Assembly (NCBI GenBank): GCA_024707365.1 | Contig: JANPZV010000005.1 | Location: 1,674,001-1,738,000, forward strand | Source: Terricaulis sp. | GTDB lineage: Bacteria > Pseudomonadota > Alphaproteobacteria > Caulobacterales > Aquidulcibacteraceae | Reading direction: 5' to 3' | Length of the DNA: 64,000 nt | In this document: piece by piece, positions 26,217 through 34,842 of the stretch | Layout: the number at the start of each line of letters is the position of its first letter | How positions within the stretch are numbered: the first letter of the stretch is position 1 | The notes under the pieces: generated by a model | Database searches by the model: none | What the model saw: only the letters and a program-made list of their open reading frames with translations | What the model was told of the DNA's origin: nothing | Made by a program: the position numbers and the translations under genes

Positions 26217-26323
26217 CCACCCATCCCAGGATTGCGCGTAGCGCAAGGCCGGGGCCCATCACCTCAGGCGCTTGCGTTTATAGGCTCGGGCTCGCAGCTT
26301 CGCTGCGCCCCGGAGATGGGTGG
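26217..26323. repeat. interspersed repeat, family D (copy 1)
   Basis: Starts CCACCCATCCCAGGATTGCG and ends CCGGAGATGGGTGG, with inner GCGTAGCGCAAGGCCGGGGCC facing GCTCGCAGCTTCGCTGCGCC. It shares its plan with the copy at 31491. It lies 25 bases after the DUF938 stop, ahead of a convergent gene. Confidence 0.75.
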
Positions 26324-26350
26324 AGAAGATATTCAATCTGATCAGTTCGC

Positions 26351-26806
26351 TTAAGCGCGCAGCTCGGTGAGATATTCAGCGGCCGTTTGCGGGCGCGATC
26401 GGGCGCCGAAGCCTTGGCGCAGCTTCTCTTCGATCATGGCGCTGATCTTATCTTCGGTGGCGCGGCGTTCATCTGGGCCCATCGCGGCGAGGTCTTCTTC
26501 GGTGAGCCCCAGCTCTTCAAGAATCTGCTCGCGCATCCGCTCGATCGGATCTTTCTGGATTTCTTCGAGGAAGATTTCAGTGGGCGTCGGCGCGCTGATC
26601 GCCGGCGCTTGGGGTTCTTCGCTCTGCAGAAACAGCACCGCATCGAACGAGATATTGCTCAGCGCGCCCGGCAAATTCGGCGCGGGCTGGGCAGAATTTG
26701 CCGGCTGCGCGGGCGCGGCAAAGCCCGCCTCGGCGGCGTTTTCGCGCTGTTTTGCGCCGAAAAGCATTGAAAGCGCGGCGTTGGCCGCAAGAGCGCTCAA
26801 TTCCAT
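26351..26806 (-). CDS. hypothetical acidic protein
   Basis: The 151-residue reading from ATG 26806 begins MELSALAANAALSMLFGAKQ, has an Ala/Pro-rich middle and a helical acidic C-terminal half. That half contains DPIERMREQILEELGLTEED and MGPDERRATEDKISAMIEEK. This C-terminal motif is familiar from uncharacterised alphaproteobacterial proteins, but I cannot name a family. A longer upstream start (26935) would add an Arg-rich leader overlapping the dehydrogenase gene's end and is rejected. Confidence 0.6.
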   Translation of the reverse strand: MELSALAANAALSMLFGAKQRENAAEAGFAAPAQPANSAQPAPNLPGALSNISFDAVLFLQSEEPQAPAISAPTPTEIFLEEIQKDPIERMREQILEELGLTEEDLAAMGPDERRATEDKISAMIEEKLRQGFGARSRPQTAAEYLTELRA

Positions 26807-26852
26807 GCCGCAGGCGATGCAAGCGGCGCGCCGGGCTTTTATTTGACGCGCG

Positions 26853-27744
26853 TTAGCGCGTCGGCATCGGCGGGTCTGAGCGGTAGTCGTAAAAGCCGCG
26901 CTGGGTCTTGCGGCCCAGCCAGCCGGCTTCGACATATTTCACCAGCAGCGGGCAGGGGCGATATTTGGTATCGGCCAAGCCTTCGTTCAGCACCTGCATG
27001 ATCGAAAGGCAGGTGTCGAGCCCGATGAAATCGGCGAGCTCCAGCGGGCCCATCGGATGATTGGCGCCCAGCTTCATCGCCTTGTCGATCGCCTCAACCG
27101 AGCCCACGCCTTCGTACAGCGTGTAGACCGCCTCATTGATCATCGGCACCAGCACGCGGTTGACGATGAAGGCCGGGGAAATCTTCGGCGTTGGCGATAG
27201 TTTTGCCGAGGCTTTCGACGAACTTTACGCTCGCATCATAGGTTTCCTGGCTGGTGGCCAGGCCCCGGATCAGCTCCACCAGCTTCATCAGCGGCGCGGG
27301 GTTCATGAAGTGGATGCCGATGAACTTATCGGGCCGATCGGTGGTGGCGGCGAGGCGCGTGATCGAGATCGAGGAGGTGTTGGAGGCGAGGATCGCCTCG
27401 GGCTTCAACACGGGCTGCAAGCCGGCGAACACCGCGCGCTTGGCCTCATCCTGCTCAACGATGGATTCGATGATGAGATCGGAGGGCGCCATCGCGGCGT
27501 ATTCGGCAGCGCCCCTGATGCGCTTGAGCGCAGCGTCCGCATCGGCTTGGGTGATGACTTCACGATGCACTTGGCGCGAGAGGTTTTTGCCAATCGTGCC
27601 AAGGCCGGCTTCGATGCGCGCCTTATCGGCGTCATTGAGCAGCACGTCATAGCCAGCGAGCGCGCACACATGCGCGATGCCGTTGCCCATTTGCCCAGCG
27701 CCGATAACGCCGACGGTGCGGATGCTTGTCATTGTGTTGGCCAT
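26853..27744 (-). CDS. 3-hydroxybutyryl-CoA dehydrogenase (frameshifted)
   Basis: The enzyme oxidises 3-hydroxyacyl-CoA with NAD in beta-oxidation or butyrate/PHB metabolism. The N-terminus has [20 protein letters not shown] (NAD-binding), then [15 protein letters not shown] and [19 protein letters not shown] with the catalytic His. A frame change near 27176 (FPG to [16 protein letters not shown]) joins the C-terminal domain with [20 protein letters not shown] and KTQRGFYDY. About 297 residues after repair. It lies downstream of etfBA, which would take electrons from acyl-CoA dehydrogenases of the same pathway. Confidence 0.88.
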
Positions 27745-27808
27745 ACCACCTTGCGACTACAGGTAAAGCAAATCTTGTTGCGATGCAGCATGATTTGGCC
27801 GCGCTCCA

Positions 27809-28021
27809 TCAAGCCCGCGCGGGATCGAGTTGCAACACCAGAAGGTCGCTTTCGGCCAACGCCACTGTGCCGATTGTGCGCCCTTGGTGATCTGCGAATT
27901 CAACCTCCCAGGCGCCCGGCTCAAGCTCAAGCAGCAACGTGCCGACCCAGCCGCGGCGGAGGCCGAGATCGGGGCGATCGCGCAGCAGCGCCACCACGTC
28001 GTGTTCCTGCATGCCGGCCAA
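27809..28021 (-). CDS. DUF4926 family small protein
   Basis: The 70-residue protein reads MQEHDVVALLRDRPDLGLRR, then GWVGTLLLELEPGAWEVEFA and ends LLVLQLDPARA. This is the DUF4926 pattern, a compact beta-barrel-like domain often found beside toxin-like DUF6883 partners. No such partner is visible here, and it sits between hbd and etfA. Role unknown. Confidence 0.7.
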   Translation of the reverse strand: MAGMQEHDVVALLRDRPDLGLRRGWVGTLLLELEPGAWEVEFADHQGRTIGTVALAESDLLVLQLDPARA

Positions 28022-28112
28022 GAGGCTACTCCACGAAAGCCGTCAAAAATTCCGGCGTTTCGTTCTTGTAGCGTATTTTTCCGCTCCTGACGAACCTGAC
28101 GGTAACACGAAT

Positions 28113-28180
28113 TATGGAGCGCGGGCGTCCTCGCCCGCGACTTTCCTGGCCGGCACGCGGGCGAGGACGCCCGCGCTCCA
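28113..28180. repeat. palindromic repeat, family A (copy 3)
   Basis: Left arm starts TATGGAGCGCGGGCGTCCTC and right arm ends GAGGACGCCCGCGCTCCA, about 25 bases each with a short loop (ctttcctggccgg). It differs from the 10837 copy by a compensated CCTCG/CGAGG change, so both arms have kept pairing. It lies just downstream of etfA. Confidence 0.85.
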
Positions 28181-28182
28181 GA

Positions 28183-29128
28183 TCAGAGCCCGGCTTTGCT
28201 CAGTTCTTCCAGCAATTCCGGCACGGCGGCTTTGTAATCGGCCACAAGGCCGACATCCGCGATCTGGAAGATCGGGGCTTCTTCGTCCTTGTTGATGGCG
28301 ACGATGACTTTGCTGTCCTTCATGCCCGCAAGGTGCTGGATCGCGCCCGAAATGCCGATGGCGACGTAAAGCTCCGGCGCCACCACCTTGCCGGTCTGGC
28401 CGACTTGGTAATCGTTGGGGGCGTAGCCGGCGTCCACCGCCGCGCGCGAAGCGCCCACCGCCGCGCCGAGCTTATCGGCCAGCGGATCGAGCACTTTCTT
28501 GAATTCTTCGGCAGAGCCGAGCGCGCGTCCGCCCGACACCACGCGCTTGGCGGCGGTGAGTTCGGGGCGATCGGATTTCGCCAGCTCTTCGCCGACGAAC
28601 GCGGATTTGAACGGGCCGTTCGGCGCAGGGATGGTTTCCACCGCGGCGCTTCCGCCTGCGCCCGCCGCTTTGAACGCGGTGGGCTGCACGGTGAGCACTT
28701 TTTTCGCCTGCTCATCCTTCACGGTGATGATGGCGTTGCCGGCATAGATCGGGCGCACGAAGGTATCGGCGCTTTCAACGCCAATGACGCCCGAAAGCTG
28801 CATCACGTCGAGCTTGGCGGCCACGCGCGGCGCGGCGTTCTTGCCCGTGGTGGTGGCGGGAAACAGGATCGCGTCATAATTGGCGGCGAGGGGCGTGATG
28901 AGCGCTTCCAGCGGCTCGGCCATTTGCTTGGCGAGGCTGGCGCCATCGGCGTGCAGCACTTTGCGCACGCCGTCGATCTTGGCCGCTTCCGCCGCCGCCG
29001 CGCCGGCGTTTTTGCCCGGCGACAAGCACGTCCACATCGCCGCTGATCGCTTTCGCTGCGGTGACGACCTTGTTGGTGGAATCTTTGACCGAGGCATTGT
29101 CGTGCTCGGCGATAACCAGAACGGCCAT
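28183..29128 (-). CDS. etfA: electron transfer flavoprotein alpha subunit (frameshifted)
   Basis: EtfA binds FAD and, with EtfB, passes electrons from acyl-CoA dehydrogenases to the ETF:quinone oxidoreductase. The N-terminus [20 protein letters not shown] is in one frame. At the A/T run near 29015 the reading changes and continues [20 protein letters not shown]. Then come [20 protein letters not shown] and the FAD-binding C-terminus [20 protein letters not shown] with [19 protein letters not shown]. About 314 residues. It overlaps the etfB stop by one base. Confidence 0.93.
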
Positions 29129-29892
29129 TAGATAACCCCCGCTTCTTTGAGCTTGCCGACCAGTTCGGCGACGGTTTTGACCTTGGCGCCGCCAGTGCGC
29201 TTGGGCGGCTCGGCGGTTTTCACCACTTTGAGGCGCGGGCTGACATCAACGCCGAGATCGGCCGGCGTTTTCACGTCGATCGGCTTTTTCTTGGCCTTCA
29301 TGATGTTCGGCAGCGAGGCGTAGCGCGGCTCGTTGAGGCGCAGGTCCGTGGTGATGATCGCCGGCAATTCCACCGCGACGGTTTGCAGCCCGCCATCGAC
29401 TTCGCGCGTGACGTTGGCTTTGCTTCCATCGAGCACGATCTTGGACGCGAACGTCGCTTGCGGCCAATCCAGCAGCGCGGCCAGCATCTGGCCGGTTTGG
29501 TTGCTGTCGTCATCAATCGCTTGTTTGCCGAGGATGACGAGATCGGGTTTCTCGGCCTCGATCACCGCCTTGAGCAGTTTCGCCACCGCCAGCGGCTCCA
29601 CTTCGCCTTCGGCTTTGACGAGAATGCCGCGATCGGCGCCGATGGCGAGCGCGTTGCGCAGGGTTTCCTGCGCTTGCTCGGGCCCGATCGAGATGGCGAT
29701 CACTTCGGTGGCGGCGCCGGCGGCGTGCCCGCCCGCGCCTTCCTTCATGCGCACCGCTTCTTCGACCGCGATTTCGCAGAACGGATTGATCGACATTTTG
29801 AGATTGGAGAGATCAACGCCCGATCCATCGGGCTTAACCCGGACTTTCAGGTTGTAATCGAGCACCCGTTTGACCGGGACGAGGACTTTCAT
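29128..29892 (-). CDS. etfB: electron transfer flavoprotein beta subunit
   Basis: The 254-residue EtfB binds AMP and docks dehydrogenases. It begins [20 protein letters not shown] and contains the AMP-site region [19 protein letters not shown] and the recognition loop [18 protein letters not shown]. Start ATG 29892 is the standard family start. An upstream in-frame extension is not supported. It is first in the etfB-etfA pair. Its stop and the etfA start overlap by one base (TAATG). Frame intact. Confidence 0.95.
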   Translation of the reverse strand: MKVLVPVKRVLDYNLKVRVKPDGSGVDLSNLKMSINPFCEIAVEEAVRMKEGAGGHAAGAATEVIAISIGPEQAQETLRNALAIGADRGILVKAEGEVEPLAVAKLLKAVIEAEKPDLVILGKQAIDDDSNQTGQMLAALLDWPQATFASKIVLDGSKANVTREVDGGLQTVAVELPAIITTDLRLNEPRYASLPNIMKAKKKPIDVKTPADLGVDVSPRLKVVKTAEPPKRTGGAKVKTVAELVGKLKEAGVI

Positions 29893-30048
29893 GTTTGAAA
29901 TCCTTGAAACATTCATAGGCGTGCCGCACCGCACAAAGCCGGCGGACACTAACGGCGCAAGAAAAGCCCCGTCAATGAGGCTATGGTGACAGAAGGACGC
30001 GCCCCGGCGACCGGGCCATGTGGGAGCGCCAACAGGGAGATTTCGCCC

Positions 30049-31455
30049 ATGAACGTCAGCCGCCGCCCGCTTTTGCTTGGCGCCGCAGCGTCAAGCTTCC
30101 TGATCGGCGGCGCCCGCGCCCAGGGCCCCGAACACTTGGGCGAATGGCATGGCGTGCTTGATCTCGGTTCCCAGCGCCTGCGGCTGCGGCTTGTGCTGGA
30201 GGCGGGGCCGCGCGCCACGCTTTACAGCGTCGATCAGGGCAATGTGGCCATCCCGGTGATCGCGGCGGTGATCGAGGGCGATGCGCTGAGCCTTGATCTT
30301 TCCAATATCGCCGCCCGGTATGAGGGGCGTTTTGTTGGCGGCCGGATCGAGGGCGTGTTCACGCAGGGCGCGGCGCTGCCGCTCACTTTCACGCGCGAGG
30401 CGCCTAGCGCGGCGGCGGAGGCCGCGCCGCTGACCCAGGCCGGGCTTGAAGCTTTGCGCGCCCGCGCCGGCAGCCCGGCCATGGGCGCGGCGGGCGCAAG
30501 CCGCGCCGGGCGGCGGCTTTCCTTCGCTGTCGGCCTGCGCGCCGCCGGGCGGCCAGAGCCGGTCACGGCCAGCGATCAATGGCATCTTGGCTCGATCACC
30601 AAATCCATGACGGGCGCGCTCGTCGCGCGCGCAGCGGAGGCGGGGGCTGTTTCGTGGGACGATACGATCGGCGCCGTGCTGGGCGATGCGATCCCGGACA
30701 TGCGCGCCGAGTATCGCGAGGCGAGCTTCCGGCATCTGCTGAGCCATCAATCGGGGCTCGCGGCCAATCTCGAGATGGCCGAGTTGATGGCCTTCCGGCG
30801 TTTGAACGCCGATCCGCGCGAGGAGCGCATCGCCTATGCGCGGCGTGGCCTCACGCGCGCGCCGGCGGGGCGGAAGGAAAACCATTTCGAGTATTCCAAC
30901 ACCGGCTATGTGATCGCGGGCGCCATGCTGGAAGCCAGGCTCGGCGCGAGCTGGGAGGCGCTGGTGCGTGAACACGTGTTCGCGCCGCTCGGCATGGAAA
31001 GCGCGGGCTTTGGCCCGCCAGGAACGATGGGCGCTTACGATCAGCCGGTGGGGCACGGGCCGGGCGCGGCGGGAGAGCTGACGCCGGCGCCGCCGGGCGG
31101 CATTGCGGACAATCCCGCCGTGCTTGGCCCGGCAGGCCGCGTGCACGCGACCTTCGCCGATACGCTCAAATATCTTGCTGCGCACCGCGATCGCACCGCT
31201 TTTCTCAGCCGCGAAAATTGGGATGTGCTGCACACGCCGCCGTTCGGCGGGGCTTATGCGATGGGCTGGATGGTGCGCGAAAATGGCGTGCTCTGGCACA
31301 ATGGCTCGAACACGCTCTGGTACGCCGAAGTGCTGGTCGATCCCGCGCGCGGGGTCGCCTCCGCGGCTGCGGTGAATGACGGGCGCACCGATGTCACCCA
31401 AGTTGGCGTATCTGTTGGCGCTGCGCTGATCGGCGCGGCGCAGGCGGTGCTTTAG
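30049..31455 (+). CDS. serine hydrolase of the beta-lactamase (class C/PBP) fold
   Basis: The 468-residue protein begins [20 protein letters not shown], a Tat-type leader, so it should be periplasmic. An N-terminal beta domain of about 120 residues precedes the catalytic domain. That domain shows the SxxK motif in [16 protein letters not shown], YxN in [13 protein letters not shown] and the HxG motif in [18 protein letters not shown]-type text appears as [15 protein letters not shown]. Such enzymes include esterases, D-aminopeptidases and penicillin-binding-like proteins. A true resistance role cannot be inferred. AGGGAGA lies 8 bases upstream of the start. Confidence 0.88.
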   Translation: MNVSRRPLLLGAAASSFLIGGARAQGPEHLGEWHGVLDLGSQRLRLRLVLEAGPRATLYSVDQGNVAIPVIAAVIEGDALSLDLSNIAARYEGRFVGGRIEGVFTQGAALPLTFTREAPSAAAEAAPLTQAGLEALRARAGSPAMGAAGASRAGRRLSFAVGLRAAGRPEPVTASDQWHLGSITKSMTGALVARAAEAGAVSWDDTIGAVLGDAIPDMRAEYREASFRHLLSHQSGLAANLEMAELMAFRRLNADPREERIAYARRGLTRAPAGRKENHFEYSNTGYVIAGAMLEARLGASWEALVREHVFAPLGMESAGFGPPGTMGAYDQPVGHGPGAAGELTPAPPGGIADNPAVLGPAGRVHATFADTLKYLAAHRDRTAFLSRENWDVLHTPPFGGAYAMGWMVRENGVLWHNGSNTLWYAEVLVDPARGVASAAAVNDGRTDVTQVGVSVGAALIGAAQAVL

Positions 31456-31490
31456 CGCTCGATTGTTCTCGGTTGAATCGCATGCCGCCT

Positions 31491-31620
31491 CCACCCATCC
31501 TCGGATTGCGCGAAGCGCAAGTCCGGGGCCCAAGAACACAAGTGTTTGCAGCTTAACGTCAATCAGCTGTGTTCTTGGGCCCCGGGCTCGCGGCTTCGCC
31601 ACGCCCCGGGGATGGGTGTG
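31491..31620. repeat. interspersed repeat, family D (copy 2)
   Basis: Starts CCACCCATCCTCGGATTGCG and ends CCCCGGGGATGGGTGTGG. Inner arms are GGGGCCCAAGAACACA and TGTGTTCTTGGGCCCC (complementary), with GCGCGAAGCGCAAG and GCGGCTTCGCCACGC between. It fills most of the gap between the serine hydrolase and parE and may end both transcripts. Confidence 0.8.
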
Positions 31621-31652
31621 GGTGCGACGTTTCAATCCAAAACGATCATGCT

Positions 31653-31968
31653 TTAGGGCGCGCCCTCATCGTTCGCCAGTTGCGCCGCATGATCCATGCG
31701 CTGATGCAGCACGCGGATGATCAGGATGTGATCGGCTTTGGCGCGAAGGTAGATTACATGCCGTTCGGCGTCGCGCCTAAGCAGCCCTGGGCTGATCTCA
31801 TCGGATGCGCGTGCTGTTTCCGGCTTCTCGCGCAGCGCATTGATCGCGGCGTTCAGTTTGGCGAGGTAGCGATCAGCTTGCGCGCTTGACCACGTCTTTT
31901 TGTGAATAGCGCCAGATGTCTCTCAGGTCGCGTCTGGCTTGTGGCCGGAAGCGAAGCTCACGCTTCAC
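31653..31968 (-). CDS. parE: ParE-family toxin (frameshifted)
   Basis: Reading from GTG 31968, which overlaps the parD end by 11 bases, gives ELRFRPQARRDLRDIWRYSQ. A run of five A (tcacaaaaagacg) breaks the frame. With one A removed it continues KTWSSAQADRYLAKLNAAIN, ALREKPETARASDEISPGLL, RRDAERHVIYLRAKADHIL and IIRVLHQRMDHAAQLANDEG, ending AP with TAA at 31653. This is the full ParE pattern (104 residues), including RHVIYxR and RVLHQRMD. ParE toxins act on DNA gyrase or on other targets in this fold. Because of the break it does not appear as one ORF. Confidence 0.85.
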
Positions 31969-32209
31969 GCTTTGCCTCGGCATGCATTTCGGCCAGGAAT
32001 TCCTCAAAGTCGAACGGAACCGGCTCGCCGCTTTCTTCGCCTTCGCGGATCAGTTCGCGCAGCTTTTGCAGCTTGGCTTCATCCGCCTCCAGCAAGCGCA
32101 GGCCCGCGCGGATCACCTCGCTAGCGGAGGCGAAGCGGCCGGAGGCGATCTGGGCCTCCACGAATTCGCTGAAATGATCGCCGAGGGAAATCGAGGTGTT
32201 CTTGGCCAT
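31958..32209 (-). CDS. parD: ParD-family antitoxin
   Basis: The 83-residue protein begins MAKNTSISLGDHFSEFVEAQ and has the ribbon-helix-helix text SGRFASASEVIRAGLRLLEA, then a charged toxin-binding tail ending HAEAKREA. ParD binds its own promoter and neutralises ParE. Start ATG 32209 is preferred. An in-frame TTG at 32224 would place the start inside the operator palindrome. It precedes parE with an 11-base overlap. Confidence 0.88.
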   Translation of the reverse strand: MAKNTSISLGDHFSEFVEAQIASGRFASASEVIRAGLRLLEADEAKLQKLRELIREGEESGEPVPFDFEEFLAEMHAEAKREA

Positions 32210-32216
32210 GCCGGCT

Positions 32217-32235
32217 TGTACCAAAAATTGGTACA
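32217..32235. promoter_or_regulatory. perfect palindrome upstream of parD, probable operator
   Basis: TGTACCAA-AAA-TTGGTACA is a perfect 8-3-8 inverted repeat lying 7 to 26 bases before the parD ATG. Ribbon-helix-helix antitoxins usually bind such repeats to repress their own operon. Its closeness to the start would also cover any ribosome site. The next gene upstream, pheA, ends 9 bases away. Confidence 0.6.
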
Positions 32236-32244
32236 GCCCGCAAC

Positions 32245-33095
32245 TTACGCCCGCCGGAACGGATCGGCCGGATAAACGCCCACGATCTTCAGCGTGGCGG
32301 AGAAAAAGGCGAGCTCCTCAAGCGCGTTCTTCACGTTCTGCTCCTGCGGATGGCCCTCGATTTCCGCGAAGAAGAACGCCGCCGAGAAGGCGCCGCCTTC
32401 GATATAGCTTTCGAGCTTGGTCATGTTCACGCCATTGGTGGCGAACCCGCCCATGGCTTTGTAGAGCGCGGCGGGCACGTTGCGCACGCGAAAGAGGATG
32501 GAGGTGACGCACGGCCCATCCTCAACATCGGCATCTTCGGGCTCGCGCGAGAAGGTGAGAAAGCGCGTGGTGTTGTGCGCGGCGTCGGCCACATCGGCTT
32601 TGAGCACGTTGAGGCCGTGAATTTCCCCGCCAGCGTGGAGGCCAGCGCGCCGATGCTGGTGTCGCCAATCTCCACGATCTCGCGCGCGGCGCCGGCGGTG
32701 TCGGCGGTTTTGATCGCGGCGAGGCCAAGCGCGCGCAATTGCCTGCGGCATTGGCCCAGCGCCTGCGGATGCGAGCGCACGGCTTTCAGCCCTTCGAGTG
32801 TCGCGCCCGGCAGGCCAAGCAGCTGATGTTGGATCGGCACGAATTTTTCGCCGACGATATAGAGCCCGCTTTCGGGCAGCAGATGGTGCACGTCGGCCAC
32901 GCGGCCAAACAGCGAGTTCTCCACCGGGATCATCGCATAGCGCGCCGCGCCCTCGCTGACGGCGGCGAACGCATCCTCAAACGTGGCGCACGGCGCAGGC
33001 TCTGCGGCGGGATAGGTCTCGCGGATGGCGAGGTGTGAATTTGCGCCAAGTTCGCCCTGGAAGGCGATGCGCTGAGTGCCAACATGTTCGGTCAT
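32245..33095 (-). CDS. pheA: prephenate dehydratase (frameshifted)
   Basis: The enzyme converts prephenate to phenylpyruvate in phenylalanine synthesis. It begins RIAFQGELGANSHLAIRETY and has ATFEDAFAAVSEGAARYAMI and PVENSLFGRVADVHHLL. A frame change at the C run near 32625 (ASTLAG to EIHGLNVLKAD) joins the catalytic NTTRFLTFSREPED (TRF motif) and the C-terminal ACT domain, with FRVRNVPAALYKAMGGFATN, GVNMTKLESYIEG and ATLKIVGVYPAD. About 283 residues, a stand-alone dehydratase without mutase domain. The ACT domain suggests phenylalanine feedback. Confidence 0.92.
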
Positions 33096-33146
33096 AGCGC
33101 CGGCTCGTTAGCCCATGCCGGCCCGTTCGGGTAGAGGCGTTCCCTG

Positions 33147-34019
33147 ATGAGCATGAGCCAGGATCTCGAAAACGCGCTTTTGGCGCAGGCGCGCCGGGGC
33201 TTGCGCACGCTGCTGGCCGTGCCGGCGGCGCGGGCGGAGGGGCTCGCGCGGGTTGAGGATGTGGCGGTTGCGGGCGCGGCCGGGCCGTTGCGGGCGCGCT
33301 ATTATGAGGCCGAGGGCGCGGGGCAGGCGCCGCTGATCGTGTATTTCCACGGCGGCGGGTTTGTTTGCTGCGATATCGATACGCACGATTCCATTTGCTC
33401 GTGGCTTGCCGCTTCGGCGCAAGGGCGCGTGCTTTCGGTGGGATACCGGCTCGCGCCGGAAACCGCCTTTCCAGGCCAGATCGAGGATGCGCGCGCTGCG
33501 TGCGCCTGGGCGTTTGCGCATGCGGCTGATTTCGGCGCCGATGAAAACCGGATCGCGCTCGCCGGCGATAGCGCGGGCGCGTATCTCGCCGCGCGCATGG
33601 CGCTGGAGGCGAACGCGGCGCGGCCAGGGGCGATTGCGCTGCAGATCCTGCTGTATCCGCTGGTGCATGTGCAGGATTCGCTTTGGGCCGAGGAAGAGCT
33701 GCGCAATTTCCGTTTCCTTGGCCGGGTGGCGTGCCTCTACATCGCGCGCAGCTTGGGCGCTGAGCACCTGCCTTCGCTGCTTGAGCTTGATCTCGCGCAT
33801 GCGCCGCCCACGATCGTCGCCGGCGGGGGCGCGATGGATCCGGTGCGCGCCGATGTGCGGCAGTTCGTCGATGCGCTGCGCCGCGCGGGCGCGCCGGTTG
33901 AGGAAAAGAAATATCCCGCGCTCATGCATGGCGGGCTCAATTTTACCGCCTATTCCAAAACCGCCACCGGCGCGCTCAAAGAGGTGGGCGCGCTGGCGCT
34001 TGCGCGTTTGGGCGGCTAA
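33147..34019 (+). CDS. alpha/beta hydrolase, hormone-sensitive-lipase family
   Basis: The 290-residue esterase-like protein has the oxyanion motif YFHGGGFVCCDIDTHDSIC, the nucleophile elbow in IALAGDSAGAYLAARMALE, the acid region in GGGAMDPVRADV and the histidine in ALMHGGLNFTAYS. These are the HSL family marks (HGGG, GDSAG, D, H). Substrate unknown, probably short acyl esters. The TAA stop at 34017-34019 is the outer end of a palindromic repeat. Upstream it is divergent from pheA. Confidence 0.9.
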   Translation: MSMSQDLENALLAQARRGLRTLLAVPAARAEGLARVEDVAVAGAAGPLRARYYEAEGAGQAPLIVYFHGGGFVCCDIDTHDSICSWLAASAQGRVLSVGYRLAPETAFPGQIEDARAACAWAFAHAADFGADENRIALAGDSAGAYLAARMALEANAARPGAIALQILLYPLVHVQDSLWAEEELRNFRFLGRVACLYIARSLGAEHLPSLLELDLAHAPPTIVAGGGAMDPVRADVRQFVDALRRAGAPVEEKKYPALMHGGLNFTAYSKTATGALKEVGALALARLGG

Positions 34020-34091
34020 AGCAACGGACTTTAAATTCGCCTCAGTGTGATGGCGTGCGCCGAGCGAATTTAAAGTCCAGAAGTTGCTTTA
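34017..34091. repeat. palindromic repeat, family E (copy 1)
   Basis: Starts TAAAGCAACGGACTTTAAAT and ends ATTTAAAGTCCAGAAGTTGC plus TTTA. Arms pair over TTAAATTCGC/GCGAATTTAA. The first three bases are the stop codon of the upstream hydrolase. Confidence 0.8.
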
Positions 34092-34105
34092 GAAGATATT
34101 GAATC

Positions 34106-34182
34106 TAAAGCGTCTTGTGGAGCTTAAATGCGACACGGCGGATGATCCAAGGCTTGGGTCGCATTTAAGGTCCGACGCTTTA
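34106..34182. repeat. palindromic repeat, family E (copy 2)
   Basis: Starts TAAAGCGTCTTGTGGAGCTT and ends TTAAGGTCCGACGCTTTA, with core arms CTTAAATGCGAC and GTCGCATTTAAG around CGGATGATCCAAGG. It follows copy 1 after 14 bases and precedes the lipoprotein gene at 34215. Confidence 0.8.
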
Positions 34183-34214
34183 GGCTCGCCGCTCAAAACG
34201 GGGGGATTTTGAAT

Positions 34215-34772
34215 ATGCGCATGATCGTGATGGGTTTGGCGGCGGCGTTGGCGCTTGGCTGTACGCCGGCGCAGGATCAGGAGGAGGGCGCGCTGGCCGC
34301 CGGCTGCGATGCGCGGGCCGCGTATGCGTGGGCCGCGGGCGAGCAAACGCTTTCTGTCGAGGCGGTTTCGTTTGGGCCTGATTGCGCGCGCGCGGTGGCG
34401 GTATTGGTGATGCGTGATGCGTCCGGCGATCCGATGTTTATCGATTCCTATCTTGCGCGCCATGTGATGGTGCTGGCCGGCGCCGCCGATCAAGCGGCGA
34501 TGCAAACCGCGCTGGGCGAATGGCTCGATGGCTCCAATCCCGCGATGCCGACGAGCGCTGCGCTGCCCGATTGGCCGGCGAACGCGCAAGGGCCTGTGAG
34601 CGGGGAGTTTCCGTTCTATCCGTCAGATGGGCTCGATCGTGTGGGCTACCTTGCCGTGCGCGCCGCGAACGCGCCGCTTTATTGCTTCGTGCAAGGCATG
34701 GAGAGCCTGCGCTGCGTCGCCTATGAGGGCGAGGGCGTCACCGATGTCGGCGCGCAGGTGTTTCCAGGCTAA
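34215..34772 (+). CDS. lipoprotein of unknown function
   Basis: The 185-residue protein begins MRMIVMGLAAALALGCTPAQ with lipobox LALGC. The mature region has AAYAWAAGEQTLSVEAVSFG, VMRDASGDPMFIDSYLARHV and DGLDRVGYLAVRAANAPLYC, and two more cysteines that could pair. A GGGGGG run precedes ATG 34215. An in-frame TTG at 34209 is less likely. No family recognised. The gene is bracketed by family E palindromes, and its TAA stop (34770-34772) is the start of the next copy. Confidence 0.7.
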   Translation: MRMIVMGLAAALALGCTPAQDQEEGALAAGCDARAAYAWAAGEQTLSVEAVSFGPDCARAVAVLVMRDASGDPMFIDSYLARHVMVLAGAADQAAMQTALGEWLDGSNPAMPTSAALPDWPANAQGPVSGEFPFYPSDGLDRVGYLAVRAANAPLYCFVQGMESLRCVAYEGEGVTDVGAQVFPG

Positions 34773-34842
34773 AGCAACGGAGACTTAAATGCGACACGGT
34801 GGTGATCCATCGCGCGCGTCGCATTTAAGTCCCGGCGCTTTA
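34770..34842. repeat. palindromic repeat, family E (copy 3), doubles as stop codons
   Basis: Starts TAAAGCAACGGAGACTTAAA and ends TTTAAGTCCCGGCGCTTTA, with core GACTTAAATGCGAC and GTCGCATTTAAGTC. Its left end is the TAA of the lipoprotein gene and its right end is the TAA (minus strand) of the histidine kinase, so the element exactly fills the convergent gap and may terminate both. Confidence 0.85.

Noticed and set aside
30091..31635. 514-residue minus-strand ORF opposite the serine hydrolase
   Set aside because: It has no motif, composition typical of an antisense shadow, and overlaps an intact hydrolase with SxxK, YxN and HxG.
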